Of a stretch of DNA of 64,000 nt, positions 22,174-35,360 are shown piece after piece. Origin of the DNA: Bradysia coprophila. Its lineage: Eukaryota; Arthropoda; Insecta; Diptera; Sciaridae. The notes below the pieces were generated by a model. It searched no databases and was not told where the DNA came from. It saw only the letters and a list, made by a program, of their open reading frames with translations. Location: positions 3,906,001 to 3,970,000 of the forward strand of contig NW_023503972.1 in assembly GCF_014529535.1 (NCBI RefSeq), in the 5' to 3' direction. The position numbers and the translations under genes are program-made. Position 1 is the first letter of the stretch. Each line of letters begins with the position of its first letter.

Positions 22174-25100
22174 ATGGTTCGAGGTAAGTGTAATTAATAA
22201 TTATTCGTGTGGCTTATATATTGGTTATACATTTTGTGTGTACACGGACATTTCTAACCAACAAAATATTGATCAGTCTTTAATGGGAATTGTGTCGGAA
22301 TCGTTCGGCTGAATTGGGAATTAAATTTCGATTGATGCCGCGAAATGGTCGAATCTTATTAGACCGAAATTTGGATTTTTTTCAGAATTTTTAAATTTTC
22401 AATTGAAAAATTAACTCTAACCACACATTATATGTCATCATGCCTACACTTGTTCCGAGCTTATCAATAAAAACTTTTTTTTATTCTAAAAGTCTACCTA
22501 ATTTTTGTTTCATATAAAAAAAAATCATAAAAATATACCTACGCGCGCGCTATATACTCACATAAATATAATTTTTAGTATAACAACGTCCCATAGCACT
22601 CATACTCACATTTTAATATACCCAGCTATCTAAATAAAAAGATTATGCTCGTCAATATAATAAATTATAATCATTTTCCATGAACATTATTATGTCGTCT
22701 GCAATTATTATTACTTATTTCGAGTCGATTTTTTTTTTCTTCTTCATTATTTTTATAAACATTTTACAGTCACGAATGTATTTGCAAATTATAAAATGGA
22801 AAATGCACAAATTGCAAATTGTGTGTTATGTATACCTTTATGTACAAACAAAATACCTTATAAAGCGACCACCTTTTTTGTTTACATTTTGTTGTTACAT
22901 TAGCCAGGCACTCTATTGTTGAAAAATTAATTTATATTCCATTTTTGTTCATTTTATGAATATTAATCTAACGCAATTTTAATGACGGTTGTTGTGTATA
23001 CTATACAACAGAATATGATGAGAATTTGCAGTTCGATTATGTGTTCGATTTTACGAACAATGGTTGTTTGAGTTTAGACACCGATGTTGTCCTTGTCACT
23101 TACTCGCGGGCTCCAGTGCCTAGATTCGCGAAAATATCGTCGCAAATTTTTACCTCTTTTCTCATCTGTTCACCTAATTTTCGTGAATTTAGAGACCTAT
23201 AGCTTACTCACGTTTAGATTAAAATGGAGTAGTCGTAGCATGGAAACCTAAAGATTTTTTCATCAAAATTGGTTGGGATTGTGTTTCGCGATGGTCTGTT
23301 GCGAGACCATGAAACACAGATCCGATTTTTTCACATTTAAGCCACTAAACATCCTAAAGATCTCCAATAGATTAGCTCGTCGAAGGTGGTTTGGAAAATT
23401 CTGGTTGCGGATAGCCTTCACCAAGAACATCAACTATGGACGCCCACGCACAGACCTTTTCCGATTGTATCGAAATCTTGGGGTGGAATGAACTAGGGCT
23501 CGAAACAGATCGTTCTGACCTGATTTGAATCTGAAAAAAGGCGATCTGAAAATTTCAGATTTAGATCCAGATCTCTGGCGGCTTGATCTGATCTGAGCTG
23601 AAATCTGAAAATTGGAAGCAGATCTGAACTGATCACAGAACTGAAAATTTCAATCTGGAAATTTTCGGATCAATCTGAAATCTGAAAATCAGTATGACTA
23701 AACAAATGCTAATTTATTAGACATTCTTGAACTGCTGGGCTCCGCGAGTGCAGGGGAACTAATAAAATCAAAAATATTTCTATAATAGTAGCAAGTTTTG
23801 GAATTTCAAATTTTATTCTTGGGACTTCAAATTGCTTCAGATCATTCAGATTGGATCAGATCAGATACAAGTCTTCAGATTTCAGATCAGAATCAGATCA
23901 AAATTTTCAGATCAGATTCAGATCCGGTGAATTTCAGATCAATCTGAAAAAAATTCAGAGTGATCTGATCTGTTCCGAGCACTAGAATGAACTCTTAAAA
24001 TTTGAGGATATCGAAATTGAAGCTAGTAGTTGGTGCAATTACGAAACACTGCTAAGTTAGTAGTGCTGACTTAACGATGATCTGAACAGAGTAGATCGGC
24101 CTATCACCTTTGTCTGTTCTTGTGGATTGTTCTTTTTACACCAACCAAAGATTTTGCGCCTGTAGTGGTGGGGTCGAACAAAACTTTAATCAATTTTCTC
24201 TTCTGCCGAAAATATCATCCAATTAAAGAGGTATGCAAAGAGGAGATAACGAAAAAAGTCGCGAGACAAGCTCTGTTTCTTCCTCAAGTTCTCATTGAGG
24301 GACTCGAGTACTATCGGGAACCACAGTTCGCGGATCCTTCCAGCCGTTTCGGAGAACCGGCACTCATGGCCGTGCGGGAAACTTAAAATTTAAATTTAAT
24401 CTAACCTGGACTGAATCCTGTTGATTATATTGAGGAGCAATCCAAAATATTCTTTGAGGACGTCTGAGCTAGACATTTTGCTTTATCTGAGATGTAACTT
24501 GGACATTTACACAACAAGTATTCAACTGTTTCAATGTCCTCCATATATTCCTCGCATTGATTCTGGCTGTGAGTGTAGCGAAGACTCCAAATAATGTGAA
24601 CAAGCCTTACATTTAAAAGCATTATATTCGGCTTCTATCTATCTATCCCATTGTACTTCATTACAAAGCGATTTCCTGAATTGTTCATGTCGTTGTGGTT
24701 AACTACAAATTCAGAATATTTTTTGTCACAGAAAAATATTTATTTTAGAAGAGGCAAGAAAGATTATCGTCGGATCAATCGAAACGATGAACGACAAACT
24801 ACTCGTTCAAGGGCAATGAATAATGAGCAGATTGTCGATCAATGAACCTAAAGATCACCGATGTTAGCCATGTCGCGTGATTTTTGTACAGATTTTACAG
24901 ATATTCACGTCTTTGTGTAGAATTTAATTAATTGAATCTGATTGGAATTATTTGATATTTGACTGTGGAAATAGAATTTTTGTAGAACTAGAGTGGTTGA
25001 AGACACTTTTTAAAACCCCAATTTTCTAACAAAATGCAATTTTCGTATCAGAATATAATGTGAAGAGAATCGTCAACAGTTGTCTATTCAACCAACGCCC

Positions 25101-28100
25101 TGATATACCCTATATATCAGCCGATGACGCTCAGATACCATGGATTACGTCATCTCTTTTCTTTCCAACCACTGTCTTACATCGAAACTAGCGCTTTGAT
25201 CACCGAAAACGTATTTCTATTCAGCTAAGCTGCACTGCAGACACAATTCTAGTATATTGTCAACAACAATCTCAATAGATCAGTAAATTTCCGCGACAAT
25301 CCAATAGTTTTTCTATGAGTAATTTCTGTGGTTTCGTTTGTTTTTTTTAGTAATTAATAATTGTGTCTCTAGTCTCTACACAGACCTGTCATAGTCACAC
25401 TGTATATTTATCAAAATTTAGGTTTGTGTCGAAGCGTAAGCATTATTGGTCTTAATAAACCTCATTCTCAGTTAACATACAAATACGATTTAGCCATGCC
25501 ATTTAACACAACAAAAAATAGTGTTGTCGACATTTATGAATTCAATCTTTTATTGCACCTACCAAATTTAATGAGTTCCTTCCGCTATTTGTGTAGATAC
25601 ACATCATTCAACCTACAACGCGAATTTTACAATTTCATTTATACATACACAATAGAATGGATTAGAGATGGATGATGAAAAAAAACCATCCATTTCAGAG
25701 CATCTAACGAAAGCGTTTAACGTTTCCACACTAAGGTCAATTTTTTCACATCTTAGATTGTGTGCGAGGGCTCGTACAAAACGAGTAAATAAACAATAGT
25801 GCGGTTCCTGAGTTGTCGGTGGGATTTTGTTTTGCGTGTGCTGCGGTGGAATAAAAGAAAATGTTTTCTTTAAATACAGAAAGGGAACATGTCTAATAAT
25901 AGCGAATTACAAGAAAAAAGAAATTTCATTGATTTAGCTTCAGTCCCAATAGGCTGACGATGTTTTTCTTCTTCTGAAGCATAAAATTCCCTATTGACAT
26001 CGTCAGACCAAAGAAAGCTCAACGAAGTTTTTCTTATAGTTCGCTATTGATGAACATGTCCCAAGTCTGCAATTAGATATACAAATGGTGTAATACCATT
26101 TGGTAGACCGTTTTTGCTCAGAGGATAGTGCAGTACAACAGTAATATGCAAACGACATAACTGATAAATATGCCGAAAAAACCCCCACAACACTCTGAGA
26201 TTGTATGTGGAACTAGATGACAGAATATAAAGATGAAACACATGACAATGTGTTGAGTTGCTCTTCCTTAATGCCTTTTCTTCGACCGCATGATGATCTT
26301 CTTGCATTAACTTATCGCATTGATCCGTTTCTAATTACTATTCCAATTTGAAAAGAACCGCTCTCACCGTATGTGGTCTGAACATTTTGTATGCGCGCTA
26401 ATTGCAATTTCGGACCGTACTATGACTAAACATCGAATGAAATATTTTATTGTCAAACACGAGACTGGCATTGTTGTTTTGCGAAAATCACATTTCTACG
26501 CTGATATTCTTCTGCATGGGTATTAGTTTCGCGCTGTTGTTGTTGTTTTTTTTTTCGTGTTCATTATTATTCTCTTATATAGTAGCACTTACGTGAAGTG
26601 AACTCAAGCAACCTCAAATCATATGTACAACTCTTATTTATTACTGCGATGAATGTTCGAATTAGGTTTTTCTATGTATTATGTACAATGGAAACCGAAG
26701 ATTGAAAACAAAGAATTTTCAGAATATAAATGGTGCTGGTGCTGTAACGAGTGGCTTATAAATCTTGCATCTTAAGTAAGCGATTGTATACATCGTATAG
26801 ATATTATTACATGCCTACGATGCTCACGTTTTACATTTGTTATTAGACTAGCATGATACGATGTAATCGCAAGAGTCTTTTGCAGCCATAGCCAATAATT
26901 TAGTGAAATTGTGAAGTAGAGGGAAACGGCATAAATCGTGTTGGGTATAAACTAGGCTAGATTAGACTATTCGATCATGCTCGTCTGTGTTGGCAATTTA
27001 GATATCCCAACAAAGTATTAGGGCTCGGAAGTGAATAAAATGTTGGAATGAGTAGTGGAGTAGTGGAGCCTAGTAGTTTCATAGTTCACAGTTTAGTTTC
27101 GAGATATTCTTGTAGTTTTTCGCCTCAAATGCAACAACAGTTTCTACATCTAGATTCTGCTCTACGAATTGTGAACTAGTCTCATCGTTCACCCTACGAA
27201 GTATCCAACATGAAGTTGATTTTGCCTATCGCTGTGAGAAACAAAGTATGGCAGTTCAAGGTATCCAGTGGGCACGGTATTTTGAGTGATACGGAAATAT
27301 CTCAGGTCCTTTCTACTGTTAAGAAATTCTGTTTTAGTTGCGAAACATTTGGGTTTACTTCATTACAAATATTACCTTCTTCCTACACCACTAACTACTC
27401 ATTAGTGGGTTTTATGACTTTGTCTTATAGCCAGAATGTGCGTTATTACGGTCTCGCTCAAAAGCGATTTTCGCATTTTCTGGTCGCAAGGCATGAAAGT
27501 ACCATATCATCTTCGGCTCGAAATACAACCTTACCACAAAAAATATCCTATCAACAGTAATGTTATATTAAATAACAGTGTAAAGGCTCACATTATCACT
27601 TCTCCTTATTCGACACAGTCATTACTGCCTGGATTATACTTATACATACACCTATTTCTACTTGTATCTCTTTATTGTTTTGTATCTGTTAAGTGTGTAA
27701 GTGATAGCGATCACTGACCACTCAAATTGTGCTACGTTTTATTCAAACTGAAAACACAATTTTAGTGATAGCGTTCGGAGGGTCATTAGCATAAATGCAT
27801 TTCTTTATCCTACTTTATACATAATTAAAATATTCAAATTAGGAATGGAAAAAAATATGGTGCAGCAGCACCTAACGCACTAATGTCGTTAGTTTTAATT
27901 GATTTATTTTGTTGCACTCTCTTTTCGAACTTCGTTTTATCATCATTCATTAGATTCATTCGCAAATAACGTGTGGAATACAAAATTGAAGCGATAGAAA
28001 AGTGGGTAAATGTAGGTATATCAGTGATGCGTCTATCCACCTCACATCACTCGGAAAAATATTTCATTTAATTTCTTTCGAATAAGTTATTTCTGGATGT

Positions 28101-31100
28101 GCAATGAAGTATTTAAAATGGGGTCAGACATTAGACGAACGCTTTACCAAGGTCTCTGTGTATTTATGGCGGTGAAAAACACAGCTGGTGATAATTTTCT
28201 TTAAGAGAACTGTCAATCAGTAAACTGTCCCACAGGACATTAGTCACAGAAGCGTTAAGAGGATTTTTTAAAAAGAGATTTTAGCTTCTAAAGTCGAACT
28301 CCAGGCACACATAAAAAAGTCAAATGAAAAATGCGCCCGATTTCGGTAGGCTGGTTTTCAAACGAATCCCACAATTTGTTAATTGACTTGATAGACTTCT
28401 ATTTTTCTATATTTTGATAGACGCGCCTATTCAATGGCAACCAATTAAAGAAAACAGCATAAATTAAGGAAATTTAAAACAAAATCCAAACGAATCATAG
28501 TAAACGAAACGGTTCTATTTACAAATAGGGCTTAACTGATTCACCTAGGTGCGAATGCAATTTCTTAAAACAAACAATCATATTTTCCAATGCACGTTGT
28601 TACACTGATACAGAAGTATCTGATAAAGCCATCACTTGGATGACGTACAATCGAATTTAGAGGTCAAACGTTTCAGAGTTAAATTACGTGTGGCCAGTTG
28701 TCACACGTACACTATGCAGGTCTTCGAAGACCTGAGTAGTAGTAGAGACGTAGCCAGAAAATTCTGAAGTTCTGATGAACCAATTGAGCCAATTGGAAAT
28801 GTCTTCGACAGTTTTCACGATGAAGTTATTACCAAACTGAATTTTGAATGTTTTCGCCGTGAAGTGAAGACTATCAGAATGTTGTCAGCCGAAGGTTTTA
28901 TTTAGCTAAAAAGAATTCACAGCATGAAAACGCCGCATACATAATGGTTGTTCGATTCCTCCAACAGTTAAATCGGTCGAAATATGTTATGTGTAACTGT
29001 TGCTACACATAGCAACGCGAAAGAGAATTCAAATTTTTCTTTTGTTGTACTGTCAAACTTGACAGCAGAAAAAAAAGCATTTGAATTAGGTGTCCTTCGC
29101 GTTGCTATGTAGCTAGAGTAAGGGACATCGCCAAATGTAACAAATCGAAATTTTGCACACTCAAAGTCAATAAATCGTTTGTTGTTCTCAAGCTCGATTG
29201 TTGAACATCAAAACCATAAGAAGCAAAATGGACTCTTATTAAATGAATGAAGACGTTCCGAGTAAATAATTCGCTGTCATCTCGAGCTCGTTAAGGTGTG
29301 CGTGCAATTTATCGTAATCTTAAAGACATAGTTCAAGGGGCAGGTTTCTCACAATTTACCTAACTAATTTGATTTTCGACTGAGGAAGATCCACCAATTC
29401 GTGATACAAAAGAAACCGAGCCTATTCTCGACTCTTCAAATTTGAATTTATTGGATCCCAGATCCCATTGACTGGTCAATAGTTCTAATGTTAATTCAAA
29501 AATATGAAAATAGGCCTCCGCGAAGCAGCGTGTAGCTCTTCGTTTAGGTGACAGTTTGTTAAATAATAAAATCTGAGCCTCTTTTCTACTGTTTTAACAA
29601 AAAGTCACACAAACTGATACCTAAACAGCGTCAGTTTGCGGAGGTCTTTAATCTGCGACTGCCCATGATTTGCCTACTTCCAAGATAAACTCAAAAGCTT
29701 GTGTTTTATACAGGCCGAGATTCTAATGTGCAATTTTTCATCGTCCTTGTTTCAGGTCGCCGAACAAGAGCAGCTCTTGCAGCCGGAAAAAAATGTGACG
29801 AACAATTCGACAGCCCCAAACGAAAGGATTGCAAGTTGGACGCAGTTAAATACAAAAACGTTAAACCAGACAGTACAATCGGCGTAACTCGAACACGTTC
29901 GCGAGCCGTTCCAATTACCAACTACTTTCAAGTGAAACAGAATGCAGCCGAATCGAATTATGTCAGCGACATGGACGACAATGCATGCGATTCATTCGAT
30001 AATACGACTGGCCACAACGAATCGAACATTTTCCTGCAGGCACCGGTATTACATTTAAATATTGACAAATCACCGAATCAACCGTCATCGATCGTCATCA
30101 ACAAAAGTATTCCGATGAAGACAAATTTTGGCGCTCTGACTGGTTCTGGTCTGGCTAATTTTACATCGATCGTCATTGGCGATACCATAAGTAATGTAAT
30201 CAAAAGTCAACCGGCAAAGGAAATCGTTGAATCCGATTCGTCGGTGTATTCGGATAGTAATTCATGTGACAGCGGTTTCGTCGCCGACAAAGTATTGGAA
30301 TTAACTCCGAGCAAACGACAAAAACCAGCAACTCCTCATCGCATCGTTTGTCCATCACCAGTTAAGCATGCAGTGAGCGAGAAAAGCCCATCGTCCGAAC
30401 TGTCGAATTTGAATATTGGAACAAAGACTCAAGCAAAATCTAAACGAAGGTAAATATTGACGATTTTTTAGCTCTGGACAATCTGACTTGTTTGATGGTC
30501 TATCCATCCATTTTCGAATTCCTGTCAATGAACTCACCGCTTTTTTATTTTCGTTCATTTTACAGACTGAATGTCCATCAAACGGAAAATCTAACAAAAA
30601 CTTCCAACGATTCAGACACCGCAAAGAAACCAACCATCCAAGTCTCGAATCCATCGATTAAATCGACCATTCTGAATTCACTCACCGATCCTAGTGCCCA
30701 GCAGAATTGCAACAACAACAAAAATACCAAATTGACCGATTTCTTTCCGGTGCGCCGGAGTGTAAGAAAAACGAAAAAGACCGTCGAACAGGAGCACATT
30801 CGCAGCATCGAAGCGGCCATCAGCAGTGGCCAAGAAACGGGACTGATGACCAAGGAATTTCCAATGAAGGGACGAGGCATCGTCGCATCGAAACCGTTCG
30901 CGAAAGGTGAATTTGTCGTCGAGTATATTGGCGATCTGATCAATATGACCGAAGCGAATGAACGGGAGAAAATTTATGCGAAAGACGAGAATACCGGCTG
31001 CTACATGTACTACTTCAAGTATCGAAATCAACAGTACTGGTGAGTATTAGTTGACACAATGAAAAGTTTCAGTTTTCAGTAGAACACTGTCGAGTCGATG

Positions 31101-32966
31101 ATTGAATGAAGGAAGGTTTGTCGAGGGATCTTAAGTATTCGAAGTATTCTTAAGTCTTTTGCGGAAGCTCATTATTTTGCCCGGACGATCGTCTGCGTCA
31201 GGCATAAAATACTCCTTTCGCTGACACTGACCAAATGACGTGTCATTGTACAGCTTCTACGATTGTATTAAAATCTATTTAATTGGGGTCTTGAAGCCTC
31301 ATTAACCTTTTATGCAAACCTCGTCAACACTACAGGCGAAAAAATTCTGTTGTGTGCCTGTACCACTAGAAATATCCTTCGGTAATAACTCTATTGACTG
31401 TAATAACTCTAAGTCAACTATTGATACGATAAACGATGAGCTCTATGCAGTGTTCTCTCATTTAGCCCAATGGTTAACAAATGGAGTAAAAGATTTTGTA
31501 TCAAACTCTAGGCGATAGAAGTAACAGATTTAAAATGATTTCGATGTGCTGGCTTGCGTCTCAAATGTTAAATCAAAACTTGAATAAACGTATTTGGCTG
31601 TTTTACTCTCGGATCTAGTACTTCATTCGATCTACATAATCGAGATTGATAAGAGAAGAGATTGATTTCAAATCTTTTACTTCATTCCTTTGAACATGCT
31701 TTTAGATATATAAAACCACATCAGTCCAGAGCTTGTCGTTTATTCCTGACGTTGTTATCGATAACAGATGATAGCCGTCCGTAATAGGCTATATTAATGG
31801 ACCACTAGGGCGTTTCTTTTTTAACAAAACATCCGCTCTCACTACAATTAAGATTGTATTTACAAAAACATGTTCGGGAACGACACGGAAAATAATTTTA
31901 TTTGTGGGTTCCAAAGTAGTTTTGAGCTACTTTTCAAGCTGCTTGAACTACGGATTGGAAAAGAACGTCGACCGCTAACGACTAGACCAGTTTTTTTTAT
32001 TCAGAGAAAATCTGTATGTAACGGGTGAACGATCTGGGGCATAGCACTGCTCCGAATATTTCTCATGGTCATGCTAGAAGCAGTGTTGTGTCAACCTAGT
32101 GATGTCGGGGAATCTCGCACACGCGAATCATAGTATGCGCCCTTTTACGACAAGTAACAAAAAGTCATGAATTTGTGTGTGGTGCGCGAGACTACCCTAC
32201 CCCACTTTATACTTCATTCAGCCATATGCGAAATTCTTCTTCGACGCTTGTTTCTTGGAATCCCACTTACATTTCCACTTGGCTTCCAGAAAAAAATGAT
32301 TTCAAGCTAACTAATACGATACTAAGACAGGAACGACACGACATGAATAGCTACTGCCGCAAAACATTTCTAAAAAGTTGTAAAGGAAACGATTTCCGTT
32401 CAACGTTTTTCCGGAATTGTATTCCCAATGGCAGTGCCTATTATTGGTAATTTGAATTAACGAATTTACCGATGAAAATACCTAATTTACTGACAAAATT
32501 ACCGAATTTGGGTAATTTCAACGGTGAATAAGGTAATTCAAATTACCAATAATAGGCACTGCATTTAGAATACTATTCCGGAAAAATGCCTAACGAGTTT
32601 CCACAGAAAGTCTGAACATTTTCGAAAGCAGAAATCATTGTCGAGCAACGTCATTCATCCACACAATTCTGAAGTGTTCATTCCTTCAATGCTGCTTCAA
32701 ATCACCGTTAATTTTCATCGATTCGTTTACTGATTGCACCGTTTGTCATTTCCAGCATCGATGCCACTGCCGAGTCCGGTAAATTGGGACGTTTGGTGAA
32801 TCACTCACGCAATGGCAATCTCATAACAAAAACCATTTTCTACCGTAACAAGCCACATTTGGTGCTGATAGCTAAGGAAAACATCGAAATGGGCGAGGAA
32901 CTTACTTATGACTATGGTGACCGATCCAAGGAGTCACTGCTACATCATCCCTGGCTGGCACTTTAA
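22174..32966 (+). CDS. KMT5A: Histone H4 lysine-20 monomethyltransferase (KMT5A / PR-Set7 / SETD8)
   Basis: Nuclear SET-domain enzyme that monomethylates H4K20 and controls S-phase and mitosis. Four coding exons: 22174-22183 (only MVR plus one base), 29756-30449, 30566-31039 and 32756-32966, in phase to 462 residues. The N-terminal half is low-complexity and serine-rich. NTKLTDFFPVRRS (288-300) is the PIP-degron region found just before the SET domain; glutamine at its first position is replaced by asparagine. An additional ITNYF lies near the N-terminus. SET landmarks: KGRGIVASKPFAKGEFVVEY, TGCYMYYF, IDATAES, LGRLVNHS (403-410), GEELTYDYGDRS (439-450), ending HPWLAL as in the family. The first coding exon was placed because MVRGRRTRA matches the expected N-terminus and GTAAGT/TTTCAG junctions fit. 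Intron 1 is 7.57 kb and rich in repeats. Confidence 0.95.
23494..23984. mobile_element. hAT-like MITE built of AGATCTGA-type sequence
   Basis: Ends TAGGGCTCGAAACAGATC and, complementary, TAGTGCTCGGAACAGATC are flanked by an exact 8-bp duplication GAATGAAC (23486-23493 and 23985-23992). The interior consists largely of variants of AGATCTGAAATTTTCAGATC and is highly self-complementary. 491 bp, non-coding. Confidence 0.85.
24425..24622 (-). pseudogene. Remnant of non-LTR retrotransposon ORF2 C-terminus
   Basis: A 65-codon frame reads RYTHSQNQCEEY ... ETVEYLLCKCPSY, resembling the zinc-binding tail (C, ET.EHLL, C.CP) after the RNase H or RT domain of arthropod non-LTR elements. Nothing of the upstream polymerase is intact nearby. 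Assignment is by motif resemblance only. Confidence 0.5.
25885..26058. mobile_element. Foldback element in KMT5A intron 1
   Basis: Arms GAACATGTCTAATAATAGCG (25885) and complement ending at 26058, with an inner pair GGCTGACGATG / CATCGTCAGACC. About 174 bp, non-coding. Confidence 0.7.
29003..29113. mobile_element. Foldback element in KMT5A intron 1
   Basis: Arms CTACACATAGCAACGCGAA and complement TTCGCGTTGCTATGTAG are followed inward by an imperfect TTCAAATTTTTCTTTTG / AAAAAAAAGCATTTGAA pair. 111 bp. Confidence 0.7.
32431..32562. mobile_element. Foldback element in KMT5A intron 3
   Basis: Perfect arms of about 28 bp (GCAGTGCCTATTATTGGTAA). The loop is built of GGTAATTT variants. Outside, TTTTTCCGGAATTGTATTC and GAATACTATTCCGGAAAAA form a second, outer inverted repeat, so one element may sit inside another. 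Confidence 0.75.
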
Positions 32967-34044
32967 TAATAATGGGAGAGAGAAGAAAATTAATTACGAA
33001 TTACGTTCCTCAAGCAGAAGTTGAATTTTTAATTATGGAAATTGTGGAAGAGCGTGTATGTTGGTCGTATTGTCTGTCACAATTACGGTGATGGATTTAC
33101 TTGGTCGTTTTTTTTTTTAATTAAAAAAAAAGAAGAAAAATTAGAAAATTACTTAAGGTAATAACACCACCAATGTTTTGTGAATTGGAGTGAATGGAAA
33201 GAGATTATTTTTATTTCTTTCGAGAGTATTTTTTTAGAGATTTTTTTTTCTTGCTGTTTCTATTTGAGAGAGACTTTTATATTATATTATGATGATGCTA
33301 CAAGTGCACAGTTAAGTTACTTCTATGTAATCACACCACACAACCTACTAAGCGATAACAATGAAAAATAATTTCGATTTCACGGAATTCTATTTATATA
33401 ACAAGAAAAATTAGAAGAAGAAGAAGAGGAGGAATAAGAAAAAAAGTTCATTTTAATTGAAAATTTTAAATTTTGAAAAAATTTATTTACCATAATGTTG
33501 TTGTGACTGCGATGCATACATTATATTCATTACCAATTGGTTGTAATACGTTGGACGAAACCATACAAATGCATGCGAAAGAATGATAATATGTTTACTA
33601 CAAAATTTTGTTAGTTTTCTCTTCTCTTCTTTCGTTTATTTTAACTTGACATTTTTGTAATAGGTTTAGAGTATCCGTTGCTATAATATACTTTTAGAAT
33701 TGTGAAATGATTCTCTCGCCAGCTTATGATGTTTTTGAAAATAGAAAACTTTTCTCGAATCGGACTAAATACAACAGAAGGACAAAATTGTCGGGAGACG
33801 TTTCCTCTTTAACCCTTTTTCTTTTAAATTATTCATTTTTTTCTACTCACAGCAACCTTTGCCTTGAACTACAAACACCACACGTCAAAATCTCTAAGCA
33901 AGTATGTATTCCACTAAATTACTCGCAACACCTCACGGAAATGATTCATTACGTGATGATATTTGCGGTAATTTTTGATGTGTTTCAACGCTCATGTCAG
34001 TGAAGTAATGACTCATTTTCCAGGGCTGCCATAAGCAAAATCGT

Positions 34045-34281
34045 TCTTATTTGAAAATTATTATTTTGACTAGTGAAATTGCAGCGCTTGGTCTTCGGAG
34101 CGGGCTGTAGACTCCGCACTCGTCTCTTATTTGAAAATTATTATTTTGACTAGTGAAATTGCAGCGCTTGGTCTTCGGAGCGGGCTGTAGACTCCGCACT
34201 CGTCTCTTATTTGAAAATTGTTATTTTGACTAGTGAAATTGCAGCGCTTGGCCTTCGGGCTGTAGACTCCGCACTCGTCAA
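34045..34281 (+). repeat. Three tandem copies of an 80-bp unit
   Basis: Units start at 34045, 34125 and 34205 (TCTTATTTGAAAATTATTAT). Each continues with GACTAGTGAAATTGCAGCGC and GGGCTGTAGACTCCGCACTC. The first two are virtually identical; the third has one substitution early on and loses a few bases near the end. High identity indicates recent amplification. Confidence 0.9.
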
Positions 34282-34994
34282 AATAAAAGTGTTCCAGTAA
34301 GGATGACTTACTTACTACTAGTGTTAAGGCATCGACATCAATCGATATTCACTTGAAATCTTTTCATAAATACTTAACACCCGGCCCGGGATGGAAATAA
34401 TGTCATCACAACAATAACACACACAAAAATTAACAAATCATTCAGCAACAAAAAGTATCAACTTCGTATGTTAATTTCAATAAGGGCACTAACACACCCG
34501 TTTGGTATCGAGGCTACCAGGATATCGCGTAATTGCAATGCCCGCGGTAGCCGAAAGATTATTTACACTAAAGATGTATGCTCAAATCCAATCCGACACT
34601 TAACTACATTGAATTTGGAAACGACCGCAATCCGAAATCTGATATCATCTGCTGGCTGGTTCCGGATTATTTTTCGCAAATAATGCAGTGAACTGAAAAC
34701 TCGTTCATTTTCCACTGACTGACTGTACTCCCATGTCAAATATTTCGACTCTATTATTTGTAATAAAGATCTTTCTGAGTCTGCCGTAGTTATACCTTCG
34801 CTTTGTTAGATGATCTAACCACCAGTGTTCGTATAGCTTAATTCGTGAATAATTATGGCTTTTGGTAAAGTACGCAGCTGAAGGCGGCAGACGTTAAACA
34901 CTGTTTTAATAAACAGTTTAGCTAGAAAGTTCGGATCAGATTAGGTAATGTTAGTAGAATTTTCACTTGAATCTGAAAATTTTCGTAAAAGTTT

Positions 34995-35360
34995 TCAAGT
35001 AATCTGCCAAGTTTCAGATGATCTGCCAAGTTTCAGATGATCTGCCAAGTTTCAGATGATCTGCCAAGTTTCAGAAGATCTGCCAGTTTTCAGGTAATCT
35101 GCCAGGTTTCATATAATTTGCCAAGTTTCAGATAATCTGCCAGGTTTCAGGTAATCTGCCAGGTTTCATGTAATCTGCCAGGTTTCATGCAATCTGTCAG
35201 TTCTCAGATGATCTGTCATGTTTCAGATGATCTGCCAAGTTTCAGATAATCTATAGAGTTTCAGATAAATCTGCCACGTTGCAGGTAATCTGCCAGGTTT
35301 TAGATAATCTGTCAGTTTCAGATAATCTGCCGAGTTTCAGGTAATCTGTCAGGTTTCATG
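34995..35360 (+). repeat. Minisatellite, 18-19-bp unit
   Basis: About twenty units of AATCTGCCAAGTTTCAGAT with variation (GATGATCTGCC, AGGTTTCAGGTAATCTGCC). The core AGATNATCTG resembles sequence of the hAT-like MITE at 23494-23984. Non-coding. Confidence 0.88.

Larger units (their letters stand above)
22184..29755 (+). other. KMT5A intron 1 (7.57 kb)
   Basis: Contains no supported nested gene. Seen inside: a hAT-like MITE at 23494-23984, a probable non-LTR retrotransposon fragment at 24425-24622 on the minus strand, foldbacks at 25885-26058 and 29003-29113, and a weak inverted repeat at about 29510-29650. Open frames at 24120-24386 and 27210-27560 have no recognisable similarity. Sequence at 28315-28355 (GCGCCCGATTTCGGTAGGCTG) recurs at about 63583-63605. 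The size suggests a regulatory intron, but that is inference. Confidence 0.6.

Noticed and set aside
23273-24386. Frames at 23273-23491 and 24120-24386 as one gene split by the hAT-like MITE
   Set aside because: Removing the MITE does not join the two frames into one, and neither matches a known protein; only the minus-strand LINE-like tail at 24425 has any support.
27210-27560. 116-codon frame in KMT5A intron 1
   Set aside because: Starts with ATG and is fairly long, but shows no similarity, has an AT-rich random-looking composition, and no poly(A) or splice context was evident.
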